A stretch of 64,000 bases of DNA from Exophiala sp. HKRS030 (lineage: Eukaryota > Ascomycota > Eurotiomycetes > Chaetothyriales > Herpotrichiellaceae): positions 558,001 through 622,000 of the forward strand of contig JAHWDD010000016.1 of assembly GCA_023897205.1 (NCBI GenBank), written 5' to 3'. Of this stretch, positions 1-10,786 are shown one piece after another (positions within the stretch are counted from its first letter, which is position 1; every line of letters begins with the position of its first letter). The notes beneath the pieces were generated by a model that had not been told where the DNA came from, made no database searches, and was given only the letters and a program-made list of their open reading frames with translations. Both the position numbers and the translations under genes were made by a program.

Positions 1-721
1 GGGACTTTGGAAGCCACGGGCTGATGTAGAGGGATTGCAGCATGGCTCTGAACAGGAGGACGTTGCGCATGTTGCTGCTCCCGATGCATTCGGTCGAGCT
101 GTTCTCGTTCACGTGCCTCACGATCTCGCATCATCCTCTCCTCCTGTATTCGAAGGTGTTCGAGATTTCGCTCTCGTAGCTCTCTCTCCCGAAGTTCGAG
201 CTCGCGCATGTCTCTGTCACGCATCTCCCTCAACTCTCGCTCACGACTGAGATACTGAGGGGAATGTTGAGGCAAAGGATGACCGAGAGGTCCCATAGGA
301 TGAGGCTGAGACTGAGGAGGTGGTTGGGTATTGTATTGATGACTTTGTTGATGAGGAGGAGGACCTTGGGTCAGATCGGCGATGGACAGACTGTGCCCTG
401 GTGGAGGTTGAGAGTGGTGTTGATGGTAGGGAGAGGGAGGAGGGGGAGAACGTGTTGTGACTGTGAGGGACCGTTCGGGCTATAAAATCAAGAACAAGTT
501 AGCAAATAGGATCGAAGACACATGGCTGATGCTCGGCTTCGGGTCTGGGACCGACGGCGCGCAAAAGGTGATGTGGTTGAAGTTTTTGAGCCAAAAAGGG
601 AGGTGATGGAGTGAAGAGCAGAAACATACCCAAAAGCACCGTAAGGTCGTCCTTGAGACTGAGGGTCACCCTGAGGAGGACCAGCAGGCCCACGCCAATG
701 ATCAGGAGGGTTTTGGTTCAT
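1..721 (-). CDS. Probable SIN3-type histone deacetylase co-repressor, N-terminal part (runs off the window)
   Basis: Exon 1 (630-721) encodes a start reading MNQNPPDHWRGP. An intron with donor GTATGT and acceptor TTTATAG covers 480-629, and exon 2 occupies 479 down to the window edge. Exon 2 is rich in Pro, Gln and Ser, then has an Arg/Glu-rich charged helix of about 45 residues, then the stretch IPLHQPVASKVP. That stretch and the overall build resemble the region before the first paired amphipathic helix of fungal Sin3 from memory; the PAH domains themselves lie outside the window. Exon 1 ends in phase 2 while the open frame of exon 2 needs one more base. An extra C in the CCC run at 477-479 would restore it, matching other one-base breaks here. 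Sin3 is a nuclear scaffold for Rpd3-type deacetylases. Assignment is tentative. Confidence 0.5.
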
Positions 722-1519
722 GGCGAGGATGCTTTGAGGTTGATAGGGTGATGCAGAAGCGAGAAGGGCTGAGATGTTTGCTGGCTTGTGATCTTCCCCT
801 CACGTGTATTTGAATGACATTACCGCACTGGCACGAAGGAACACGACCTTGGATCAGAAACGGGTTGCGACGAGGTGACTGGGCGGCGAACAAAGCGGCA
901 AATGCCACAGCCACAAGGGTGCCGTTATAGATGATAGAAGCTGAGCAACAGATACCGGCGAGGACTGTGGAAGAAATGCGAGGAGAGAGTGTGCTCAGGG
1001 CAACAATTTCAAGGTGTGAGTGAAGTTTGGGCTTTGGTCATTATGGGTTTGATTTCTCCAAGAAACCTGGAGGAAGAGCTGCCGTGCCACCGTGACCGAG
1101 CCACCGTGCCCACGCCTGCCCTGCGTGTCCGGCGTGCCTGCCTGCGACTGCGAATCTGCGACCGACACTTGATCATCCAGTGATTTCATTGGCCAATCTG
1201 AGAATATGCCGATTGATTACTATGGGGCCTAGTCCCTTTGTGTCTCGACTAGCGATATTGTAAAGACCAGAATTTTAGCTTGCGATCTGTGGGCTTTCCA
1301 CACCTTCAATTGCATTTGCCATTGTCATACCTCAGAATTTCCCCAAGTTGAACCACTAACGTCGACTAGCTGTCTCGCGTCACCTTCCTGCTCGGGTAAG
1401 GGGATTGTTGTCATCGACTTTGCTCAGCTCTTGTCATTCAGGTCAAAGAAAGGAGCTCTGATGCATTCAATAGCAACCAGGCTTCTTCCGATCTCTTGTG
1501 CCTGGTGTAAGCTATACTT
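722..1519. other. Intergenic: SIN3-like 5' flank and DUF7721 gene 3' flank
   Basis: I see no supportable gene. Short open frames at 989-1183 on both strands overlap each other and have no recognisable composition. The stretch 1085-1140 repeats the word CCACCGTG and related GC-rich words. The interval should carry the promoter of the leftward SIN3-like gene and the terminator of the leftward gene ending at 1520. Confidence 0.5.
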
Positions 1520-2590
1520 TTACTTCAAGAATTTACTGGCTAGATCCAGGAGCCCACCAGCTCCTCCACCACTACCTCCTGAAGAACCACCACTTCCACC
1601 ACCCAATCCGTTCTTCATGTACATTTGGAGGGCGAATTTTGCTGCTTGATTAACCACGGATTGCTTGTCCGTTCCACTTTGGACATTGCCTTGCTCTTTT
1701 TGGCTGTCAAAGAGCTTTGATGCCTCCTTCATAGCCATAGCCATCATTTGTGATTGAGAACCACCCGAATTTCCCGAACCACCAGAACCTCCACTGAACA
1801 TCTTGAACACTTGCATTGCTGCACCTGCTCCTAAAGATGAGGCATCGTGTTGTTGGTTGTTACCTCCTTGCTGATACAACTGTTGATGGCTTTGTTGAAG
1901 CCGACTCTCGTCGACGTCATTTGCGTTCGGTTTGTTGTTTCCCAGGAAGCTAAGTGCGGTGGAGAAGAGACTGCTCTCACCCGAGCCGCTGTGTTTGAGA
2001 ACTTCGTCTTGGTCAAAATCGGCACTGTTACTGGTGTTGCCAAATCTTTGACTGTAGCCGTCATCATTCTTGGCGGGTCGTTCTCCGTAATTTGAAGAAT
2101 TGCCGCCTTGTCCTTGCTCTGGACGGTTGCCATATCCGCTAGAACCTCCATACCCTCCATCATTATCCTCGCGGCGGCCATACCGGTCAGATTGCTGCTC
2201 ATAGCCACCGCTTCTTCCAGAACCTTCATGTTGGCGCCCGCCTTGGCGACGGTCATCATCGCCATTTCCACGTGAGCCTCCGTAGCGGTCTCGATCATCG
2301 TCATCATTATCGTTTCGTCGGCCTTGCGATCTAGAGGAATCATCGCCATAACCACCACTCTGGCGACTATAATCTTCATCACGACCACCATATCCGCCAC
2401 TCTGCTGGCGATTGTAGCCATCGCCTCCCTCCGAACGGTTTGACTGTCTGTCATAAGCGCCGCCTTTGCGGTCGTCGTCATCGAAGCGTTGATTTTGATC
2501 GTAGTAGCTGTCTCCAGCTCCACCACGATCTCTAGAATCTCGCGATCCAGACTGACCGTAGTCTTCGCGGCGATCGTCGTTGTAAGACAT
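1520..2590 (-). CDS. Gly/Arg/Asp-rich protein with C-terminal DUF7721 ("beta-flanking protein" type)
   Basis: The ATG at 2590 gives MSYNDDRREDYGQ; the four codons upstream begin with GTG, so 2590 is preferred. The product is 356 aa and has no visible intron. The first ~180 residues are a low-complexity, strongly hydrophilic region of Gly, Arg, Asp, Ser and Tyr with repeated SGGYG and DDR words, likely disordered. The C-terminal ~170 residues are more ordered (SLFSTALSFLGNNKPN, AMQVFKMFSGG, MAMAMKEASKLFD, ending LASKFLK) and match, from memory, the DUF7721 proteins annotated in aspergilli as beta-flanking protein. The function is not known to me. The disordered N-terminus looks like an RNA-binding or phase-separating tail, which is inference only. 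Confidence 0.75.
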   Translation of the reverse strand: MSYNDDRREDYGQSGSRDSRDRGGAGDSYYDQNQRFDDDDRKGGAYDRQSNRSEGGDGYNRQQSGGYGGRDEDYSRQSGGYGDDSSRSQGRRNDNDDDDRDRYGGSRGNGDDDRRQGGRQHEGSGRSGGYEQQSDRYGRREDNDGGYGGSSGYGNRPEQGQGGNSSNYGERPAKNDDGYSQRFGNTSNSADFDQDEVLKHSGSGESSLFSTALSFLGNNKPNANDVDESRLQQSHQQLYQQGGNNQQHDASSLGAGAAMQVFKMFSGGSGGSGNSGGSQSQMMAMAMKEASKLFDSQKEQGNVQSGTDKQSVVNQAAKFALQMYMKNGLGGGSGGSSGGSGGGAGGLLDLASKFLK

Positions 2591-3449
2591 AGTGTACCTC
2601 ACGTGATTGTATCGGAATCGTTAAGGTTGGTTGGTGCAGTGGAATTTTCGAACATTGACTTCAAGCAGCCTTGGTTATATATGAGGAGAACCGAGCAGTC
2701 ATGGCAATGAACACGTCGTCTAAAACCCCTCGCACTTGGGCTCCACTCTATCATGCACACGCACGCACTACATGTAGGTTTCAGCTACCATGTTCACCTT
2801 CGGTGGTGAGAGGCATCCAAATTGAGTTTGAGGTTGACGTCAGCTTTTTGAGGAGACGGCGCTAGGCCTGAGTCGCGCTAGTCTCATTTTATCGATTGTG
2901 CCTGGCGCTAACTTACTCAAAGTTCTTATCCGTACCGCTAGGAGCACTTACATGCTCATCAGGATGTTGAACGTTTACGAATTCGTGAATACCCATGCAT
3001 GCATACTCGGAGTGGGCATTGACTGATATCCTAAATTAGATCTCGCTTGTAATATCCCCTCCGCATGCACGATTTGAATGTTAGCGCGGTTTTAGCCTAG
3101 CACTTCTGTCAGGACTCACCCGACGTAACCTACCCACCTATACTCAAAGGAACATTAGAAGACATACGGCGGAGCACTACACAACTAAGGGCAGGCGTCC
3201 CGCATAACATCATCTTGCTCATAGCATGAGAGAACCTTCCGTTCTCCATGCTTTGAGTCTCGTTTGCTATAGCATTAGGGGATTACTTGCACTACGACAG
3301 TTTATCGCTACATTCAGCGAAATGTAAATTCACCTACTAGGTAGGTAGTCTGTCAAGACAAATCACGGTAATTTATAGCGAGAAATATGCCGTAACTCTG
3401 TATTAGTTTCATAGCTCTTATTGGCTTGCGCTCTCAAGACGCTTAACCA
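2591..3449. other. Intergenic, AT-leaning
   Basis: No gene supported. The first ~100 bases are the promoter of the leftward Gly/Arg-rich gene. The rest has no long open frame, and no clear repeat was seen beyond the CATGCATGCAT word near 2995-3003. Confidence 0.5.
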
Positions 3450-3452
3450 TTT

Positions 3453-5262
3453 ATGGAAGACCCAGCCCACCTAAATATCTCCACTCGAACAGAAGAGAAC
3501 ATAAAGAGTTTCTCGACGAAGTGTTATTCTGGTTTCTCCTCAAATTTGAGGATTCCGTGGTCCTCTTGCGTGGCGTCCATTGACGCGTCTAACCCCGACG
3601 ACAGAGATCAGCAAACTCTACAATGGATGAGTGTGATGGACCGCCATCCTGAGCTGGCCAAAGCGTAGAAACGCTCAGACTTCCTAGGATGGCACGTAGG
3701 GAATATTCGCGATGGCGGCCCGTGTCGGTTTCATGATCACCATCGAGATTGCCGCCGGTCAGATCCGATCGTTGATGGTGCATGTCCTTTCCTCGATGAC
3801 GAGTTGTTTCCATCGTCGTTCGCCGAGACTACGCGCTCGCGCAAACTGGAAAAACGGCCGGTCGTGGTCGAGATTACCGATCAAGGCTGGCAGGAGGTGT
3901 GCTCTGACGACAGGAGCGTGGCGCAAGAAAGGGATCTTACGGTGGAATATCCGATGTAACGCATTTGGGCCCGAAGACGGGTATTTGGGACAGGTGTTTG
4001 TACTCGAGGACGAGCAAAGAAAGATGGGCGTGGCACGGAGCGGTAGATGTTCTCTTCATTGGCTTTCGGTTTTGCGGCGCCTCGGGCACACTGTTCGGTA
4101 TGGATTTACAAATTTAAGTATACAGGACGTTTGAAACTCCTCTACTCGCTGCCGCTACTCACCGACAAGACTTCCGTCCCCGCGTCATTCTCATCGATGG
4201 CAGAGGTCCTACTGTCGTGGTCAAGGTAGATGATGCCGGTGGAGGCAGTGCGGTCGGACAGAGGGTGATCGGTAGGTATAAGCATGCTTGTTCCCTCCTC
4301 CGATTCTCTCTGCTCCCCTTCGTCCTTTCTTCTCTCTTCATTCTGCTTGGAACTTCCACCGTCCTATCACTGTTTTCCGTGTTGGCTCTCTCTCGCAACC
4401 AGCTCATTCAGAATTCTCGCGAGCTTCGCTCCGGCTATATCACCGCCAGGTACGTGAGCAAAGCATCGCAGTCATGGCGTGTTCGCAAATTCTCGTCATT
4501 GTCATCGCTAGTGTCGAAACAGTCTAGGAACGCTAGTCTATCTGGTCGGACTCGGCAAAGCAACTCGCATGGCCGGGGTTCCCCGTGACAATACCCGAAG
4601 ATGGATAACCCTCAGGAGTGTTTTGCGTGAGCAAGGAGCCGCCGGTGAGGGTATCGATGAAGCAGGTCCGTATCTCAAGCAGCCGACATATCGCAACCAC
4701 TAAAAAGAGCAAGAGAACGACGAATATGAAGGCTCTGGCTTATCTCGGCGTGGCTCAAGTCCGCTGGCTCCAAACACCTCAGCGTTGTTGCCATCGGCGC
4801 TTCGCCGATCCACCACGGATGCGGAAGATGACACTCCGAGTGCGGCAATTCAAAGACAAGAAGTTCACGATGAGACTGCCGACGTGGAGGAGGAGAGTCC
4901 CTTTCCCGAAGTCGAGGATGTAGGACTTCCTCGTGATGGAGCCTAGGACCACGACGCGGCTTACGACCGCAGATTCTGTTTCGACCACGGCGAAACCGAG
5001 TACCTTCTTGGTACGGCTGATCGGTGGATGCCTTCTAGCGACTTTGACATCCCGGATGCTGAAGCCGCATTGGAGGCCATGTTTCAAAAAAACAAGGACA
5101 GTCCTTCCGAGTTCGAACCGCATTCACCCGTTTGTCGCATCCGGATTCGTCCACGAACACAAAGTGCGGCTGCGAGTTTGGGCGCCATGGGGACGATCAT
5201 CAGCCATTCGCGAACATTCCACGGATCACGATTCCGTGAAATCTCGCCAGGGTAAGACCACG
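3453..5262 (+). pseudogene. Decayed multi-exon gene, family not recognised, with membrane-like segment
   Basis: Stretches with convincing protein composition follow one another on the plus strand but are interrupted by stops and frame changes. They run FLDEVLFWFLLKFEDSVVLL (about 3510-3580), WHVGNIRD to DLTVEYPM (about 3690-3957), DVLFIGFRFCGASGTLFGMD then RPRVILIDGRGPTVVVKVDD (about 4045-4250), VYLVGLGKATRMAGVPRDN (from about 4540), and a last long frame to about 5262 containing DAEAALEAMFQKNKDSP. Some breaks may be introns (GTAGGT near 4271 with ATTCAG near 4411). Others are plain in-frame TAA or TAG where CAA or CAG would continue the frame, near 4706 and 4946. CA to TA changes resemble repeat-induced point mutation. 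I do not recognise the family; a heavily spliced live gene is not excluded. Confidence 0.4.
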
Positions 5263-5522
5263 TGCCTCGGCGTCAAGCCTACTCCGTATGTCTAAAACGA
5301 CATAGTTAGCCATTACAGTGCCGACATACGTACACACGCGCCTAAATGGGATCATCTAAGTTCAAGGACACAGGGAGCTTTGATACAGTGCTGTAACCTA
5401 CTTCAGTCAAACTTGGATCATTCCCGCAATTCTCAGTCGAATGCTGCGCGCCCTTAGCATTCTGATGCTTCACCATCCGGCGAGCGTGTTGTCTGAGATC
5501 AACTCAAGCTAAGTGCCGTTAG
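5263..5522. other. Short intergenic gap
   Basis: No gene seen. It lies between the decayed gene and the 3' end of the NLR gene; it should hold the NLR terminator. Confidence 0.4.
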
Positions 5523-8500
5523 CTATTCGAAGCTCACCGCATTCTCCGTAAGCTCAAGGAGAGCCTTTCTCCTTGCGCTCTCCTCCATGCCTTGGTGTTT
5601 CCATATGTCGAGTAGCATGTTGATACTTTTCAAGCTCTTGGGATGCTCGGAACCCAAAACTCTCACCATTCCCCTAACGACCACCGATTGAATTTTCTCC
5701 GCCTCCTCACACTTCCCCTGATCCATTAGTACTGTAGCGAGGTCATTTATGCTCGTTAGTGTAGAGGGGTGCTCCTTCCCTAGTACCCTCTCACGTACTA
5801 CTAGTACTGCTCGATGTATCTGTTCCGCCTCCTCGTACTTCCCCTGACTCCTTAGTACTATAGCGAGGTTATTCATACTCGTTAGCGTATCTGGATGCTC
5901 CTTCCCTAGTACCCTCTCACGTACTACTAGTACTGCTCGATGTATCTGTTCCGCATCCTCGTACTTCCCCTGACTCCTTAGTACTGCTGCGAGGTTATTC
6001 ATAATCTTTAGCGTATCTGGATACTCCTTCTCTAGTACCCTCTTAAGTACTACTAGTACTAATCGATATATCTGTTCCGCCTCCTTATACTTCCCCTGAA
6101 ACGCTAGTACTGCGGCGAAGTTATTTATGCCCGTTAGCGTATCTGGATGCTCCTTCCCTAGTACTCTCTTAAGTACTACTAGTACTGCTCGATGTATCTG
6201 TTCCGCCTCCTTATACTTTCCCTGGTCGCTTAGCGCTGAAGCGAGGTTATTCATAATCGTTAGCGTAGAGGGATGCTCCTGGCCTAGCTCCTTCACTCTC
6301 GTCGCAATTACTGTACGATACAGATCAAGGCTCGTATCAAACCGGCCCTGGTCTTGATAGAACGACGCGAACCAGCCTGCATGTGAGGAGCTCGTAATAT
6401 CTTGCCCAAGTCGGTGCCCGTCTCGAAAGAAGCTTTTGACCGTCAAAATAGTGGCATCCATGTGGAGAAGAAGCGACTGCTTGATCGTGGCGTCGCTATT
6501 TCGTTTTTCGAAAATTTGAATGGAACTGACGATCATGTCGACAGCTTCGTACGTATATGTCTGCCGCTCTTTCGACCCCACTCGTAGCTGTAGCCAGTCG
6601 CGGATCAGGGGGTGTAGTAACATGGTCGCTCCTTCAGGTGGTGTTGTCGGTACGATGCTTTGTAGTAGCGACATATCGTATGCCTGCCGGATAAGGTCCC
6701 AAAATCGCTCACCATCCCACATCTCCTGGCTGCCAAGATTTTCTTCCGCATCGCTGGACGAAGTCTCTTCATCAGAGCCCCCGAGCCCATGAAAATGTCG
6801 GTCCAATCCGGTGGAGGTTCACTCATCTCCCGGTGAAACTTGAATAGAGATTCACTGACTTGAACCGGACCCAGGAACGCCGCGACGGTCAGAAAGTGCG
6901 CCACCGAACTAGGTGCGTGCCATTTGTCGAGGAACTGTTGGAACGACATTTCCCACGTAGTGAATGCGTTGACGGCGGTCTGCTGCCCGCTTTCATCATC
7001 AATTTCCAGATATCGCCAAAAGTGGTCTGCCGTATGCTGAAGCACCTTTTTGCGCTGGGCCTCGTATTGCCCCAAGAAATCGCCCAGTCGGTCGATGGAT
7101 AATTGCTTGTACGACATATATGCCGACGCCTGGTCGATAGCTAAAGCAAGACCGCCTAAGCGATTCACCACTATCGAGCCTTCGGCCATATGATCGTTCA
7201 CATTGATGTTGGAATATCGGTGCAAGAGCAATTCAACGCCTGCTTTGTCTGGCATTGGCGGGATGTCGAGAATAGTTCCGAGCCCCTCTAGACCGCGATG
7301 ACGACTAGTGATAAGAATGTCTCCTTTGCCTCTTTGCGGAGTGTATTTTTCAACGTTAGAGAAAGTGGTAGGGTCGTCATAATTGTCAAAGACCATCAAC
7401 CAACGATCATCCCACTGCTCGAGCGTGCACAAGGCGAACTTCACTTTCGCTTCATCGCCGTCTAACGCTTTGACCGCTGAACCGTCGAGTTCTTGGGCAA
7501 TGCTGACCAAAGATTGAACAGTCGTGGATGCAGAGCTACTGTTGATCCAAAAGACGCCTCGGTATGTTTTCTGCGCCTGTTGACAGTATTCAAGAGCGAT
7601 TTGACTCTTACCTTGTCCTCCCATCGCGTGGAGCACGTAGATTCGAGGTCGGTCAATGGGTTGATGAAAGAACGAATAAATTTGGCGAAGCTCCTCTTTG
7701 CGACCAATAAAATCTTTTACGCGGTGCGTCGGAACGACAAAATACGTCTTTGCTCTTGTAACATCGACTTAGAGAACGGTCAGCGCTGGTGTAGTCGTGA
7801 TACATATATTTGAAAGGAATTTCAAGCTAACCTGGACTAACCGGTCTCTCTTCTGGAGTCCATTCCACCAAGAAAGCCTTCATACATGCCGCCGCCGTGG
7901 CCGCGGCATACCATTGCCAGCCCTTCCTCTTGTGACTGTCGGCATAGTCACATACCCCTTTAATGACGATACTGGGGAAGTAGTCCCAGACACCGGCCCC
8001 TTCCATCTCGAACGCGATGATGCCGTCGGCCTGGGCTACTTGATCGCGATGCTGTCCTGATCTCATTACACTGTTCCCAGAACCTATGATGCCAAAATGG
8101 ACCATAGGTTGCGGTTTCACGTCATTCAGGCGGTTTCGAGCGACGCGCATCGCCGCCTCACACCCAAGGTCTTCGCACGCCTGATGCAGAGCGGCGTGAC
8201 ATATCCGGTCCCCTTCGCCGCACTCACACACCGCCGATGCGTGGTGCTGATGCACATAGGAGGAGCGGTAGAGTATATCATTCTCCCGAGGGGGAGGCTT
8301 CGTCTTCGGTAAATTCTTCTCGATCTCTTCCCGGAATGTGGCGATGTTGCTTTGCATCCTCTTCTTGTAGCGACTCGTCCCCAGTTTGGCCTGAATAGCT
8401 CGGATCTCCGGGCTGGGTCGGCCTAGAGTTTCTTGTACACCAGTCTTCTTCTGAAATCCTTCCGGGTATTGCCTCCCAAAGTCATATTGGATGAGCGCTT

Positions 8501-8852
8501 GACTGATGATCACATCACCGAGCACAATCTCCTGTCCGTCCGTATCGTAAGGCATGCCTCCACATACCCCGATCACCAGGGCCAGCTTGATGTTCGGGAA
8601 GCTCACTCGCATCGCTCCCGCGACTGCCGCGGCACTAGTGGTCCCTATGCCCGGCATATAGGCTAGCACAACATTGTGCTCGCCGATCACGCCGGCCGTG
8701 TAGGTATTAGGATCCCCGGCCGCCTTTCTATATTTCTTGCCTTCATCTTCCCAGAACTTGTCAAACACCTCTTGTACGCATTCGGCTTCCAACGGGAGGG
8801 CGCATATTAGCGCGATCTCGAAGCCGCGGTGGTCGCGCGGAGCCGGGACCAT
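5523..8852 (-). CDS. Fungal NLR: PNP_UDP - NB-ARC - TPR protein
   Basis: Exon 1 (7832-8852) starts MVPAPRDHRGFEIALICALP and encodes an intact nucleoside-phosphorylase fold: GIGTTSAAAVAGAM, GVCGGMP, GDVIIS, FEMEGAGV near residue 281 and CDYADSHKRKGWQ. A 64-nt intron (7768-7831, both sides phase 1) leads into the NB-ARC: P-loop GGQGKSQ, kinase-2 WLMVFDNYDD, GDILITSRH and a GLPL-like RLGGLALAIDQ. The C-terminus has six TPR units of 42 aa (kinesin-light-chain type). The NB-ARC and TPR frames are separated by one base in the C5 run at 6778-6782. Adding one base gives an open 1088-aa protein. Family knowledge: such NLRs act in heterokaryon incompatibility and innate-type recognition, and some PNP effectors cleave nucleotides such as ATP. 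Ligand and role here are unknown. Confidence 0.9.
5590..6350 (-). repeat. 126-bp tandem repeat encoding near-identical TPR units
   Basis: Six 42-codon units lie in the 3' part of the NLR gene. The word TACTACTAGTACTGCTCGAT recurs at a strict 126-bp period (about 5797, 5923 and 6175, with a diverged copy near 6049). Units 2 to 5 differ at few residues (pattern GKYxxAEQIxRxVLVVxxRVL), while the first and last units are more diverged. High internal identity of repeat units is typical of fungal NLR recognition domains that evolve by unequal exchange. Confidence 0.9.
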
Positions 8853-9624
8853 ACCATGTGGCTCCCTGTAGGGTATAACACGCGCCGATTTCGTCGAAAA
8901 GGCGGAGAAGGCGGAGAAGGCGCAAAGGGGCGTTGTTACTTTTCAATGATATCAGAATGCTGTCATGCTTGGATCCGGAAACATAGTCAAGAGGTTCGTG
9001 ACGAGCAAGTTGTGTTCATGGCCAGAGGTAGCCGCTGAGCACCATCAGGCTGGGAAAGGTCCAGACCACAATGGCCATGTGGCAGTTCTGCCCCCATCGA
9101 ATCAGCTGTGACAAAATGCAGCCGGCTCCCCTATCTTGGCATTGTTGCAATGGACGTTGCATGATGAAGCTGAGATCAAGAATAGAGACAGGGTGCAAGA
9201 CTGCAAGGTTAGCTGACGGACAACGACGTTAAAAGTGGAGGGTATGAGAACCGCTGCTGCTTCTAGACATCTACTAAACCATGTAACCACTGGTACTGTA
9301 ACGGTGGACGGTGGACGGTACGGAGTATATCACAGGAATCAGCCATACTACGCCTATCTCTTATTGGGGTAATCAGATGGCCCGTGCGAGACTGAATGTC
9401 GCTAGCCCCTCGGCCCTGAGTCACAGTGGATTACGGCGCATGACGTCGACCAACCGACCAAGCGGACAAAAATAATCTAATCTTCGCTTTTATCATCGCC
9501 TCTATGTGCCCTTTCCCATTCCTCCCAGCATACGAGACAGAACACCTCTAATTACGGTGCCAAATCTCTCTTTGCTGGCCGGCCATCACCCTGTCTTCTA
9601 CTTCATTCGGCTATATCGCGCACA
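8853..9624. promoter_or_regulatory. Divergent promoter region between NLR and JAC1
   Basis: No gene seen. The NLR is transcribed leftward and JAC1 rightward, so this 0.77-kb gap holds both promoters. It contains a short run of GGCGGAGAA repeats (about 8899-8925, just upstream of the NLR start), a GGTGGACGG repeat near 9304-9318 and one TACGGAGTA nonamer (9319-9327). Confidence 0.5.
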
Positions 9625-10482
9625 ATGGCACAACCTGTCCCTACGCGTCAAGCTCTGCGCCATCTTCGGCGATTAGTGCGATTGACCGAGGGTATCGCCA
9701 CAAACAGAAACAGCAATACACTCGAGTCCTCGCCATGTTCATCGCATACACCGCGGCTACAAACAGCGACACAAGGCCGTGCGCTATCCTCAGCACGCTC
9801 GATCCGCGCATTCAGCACCTCACAATCACCGCTGAAAACTCGCCACCACCAGCAGCAACACCATCACCAAAACCCCGAACCCACAGTCTCGACCAGCAAC
9901 AAGCCTAACACACCCTCACTCCCCGATATTAGCAACTACTATACACTCTTTCCCAAGACCCTAGCCACGGGCCCACCGCCGTCCGGCCCGTTCGCGATCC
10001 CCTTGGGCCCATTGAAGCGGGAGTTTCTAAACCTGCAATCACAACACCATCCTGACAAATACAGCGGGTCACCAACGGCGCACGGCAAGTCGGTCGCGCT
10101 GTCGAGCCTGCTCAACACGGCGTACAAGACACTCAGCGACCCACTCCTGCGCGCCCGGTATCTGTTGGAGCATACGTACGGTGTGGATATTACGTCCGAG
10201 GACAATTCTACACATCGTGGGGTCACGGATCAGGAAACGTTGATAGAGGTCATGGAGGCGCAGGAGCAGGTTGAAGATGCCGAGGGACAAGATGTGATTG
10301 ATACCCTAAAGGACGAAAATCGGGTCAGGATCCGGGAGACCGAGGAGAAATTGGCACATGCTTTTGAGGTCGAGGATGTCGAGGCCGCCAAACGAGAGTG
10401 TGTGAGGTTGAATTATTGGAGGAGTCTGCAGCAGGGTCTGGATGACTGGGAACCCGGCAAGGAGGTAAGGTTGGTGCATTGA
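9625..10482 (+). CDS. JAC1: Mitochondrial J-protein co-chaperone Jac1/HscB (Fe-S cluster biogenesis)
   Basis: Single exon, 285 aa. The first ~95 residues are Arg/Ser/Gln-rich and lack acidic residues early on, as in a mitochondrial presequence. A J domain follows with the HPD triad at residues 142-144 (SQHHPDKYSG) and the helix LNTAYKTLSDPLLRARYLL. The C-terminal HscB-type three-helix domain follows (LIEVMEAQEQVEDAEG, then KRECVRLNYWRSL). The co-chaperone delivers the scaffold Isu to mitochondrial Hsp70 (Ssq1 type) and stimulates its ATPase, allowing Fe-S cluster transfer. Length fits fungal Jac1 with a long presequence. The frame is intact. It is a core gene, divergent from the NLR. Confidence 0.93.
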   Translation: MAQPVPTRQALRHLRRLVRLTEGIATNRNSNTLESSPCSSHTPRLQTATQGRALSSARSIRAFSTSQSPLKTRHHQQQHHHQNPEPTVSTSNKPNTPSLPDISNYYTLFPKTLATGPPPSGPFAIPLGPLKREFLNLQSQHHPDKYSGSPTAHGKSVALSSLLNTAYKTLSDPLLRARYLLEHTYGVDITSEDNSTHRGVTDQETLIEVMEAQEQVEDAEGQDVIDTLKDENRVRIRETEEKLAHAFEVEDVEAAKRECVRLNYWRSLQQGLDDWEPGKEVRLVH

Positions 10483-10786
10483 AGATCGATGTGATATTTG
10501 TACATGATTCTGGATAATGACTATAGAGAAGAAGCGTTTTTTCTCTGCCCTATCTAGTCAGGGCATGTCTAACCGTATACTACTCAACATATACAATTTC
10601 TGTACTAGTCGTACAACGCTTGATGTCGCGTCAATATATGCTGAATCTTCATACCACTAACAGTTTGAAAGTGTCTGATACGATGTGCCATTGAGCCGTA
10701 CCTGAAAGTACTTCTGACCTTCCCAAATGGATGCATGCCATGTTGGCTCCCGTATTATGGTATATTGTGACAACATGAATGGTCCG
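10483..10786. other. Convergent 3' intergenic gap
   Basis: No gene seen. JAC1 and the Copia-like gene converge here, so the gap should hold both polyadenylation regions. Confidence 0.4.

Noticed and set aside
1831..2526. A 231-codon minus-strand frame inside the Gly/Arg-rich gene
   Set aside because: It overlaps the recognised DUF7721-type gene in another frame; its Met/Thr/Ala-rich composition is the product of reading repetitive Gly/Asp/Arg codons out of frame.
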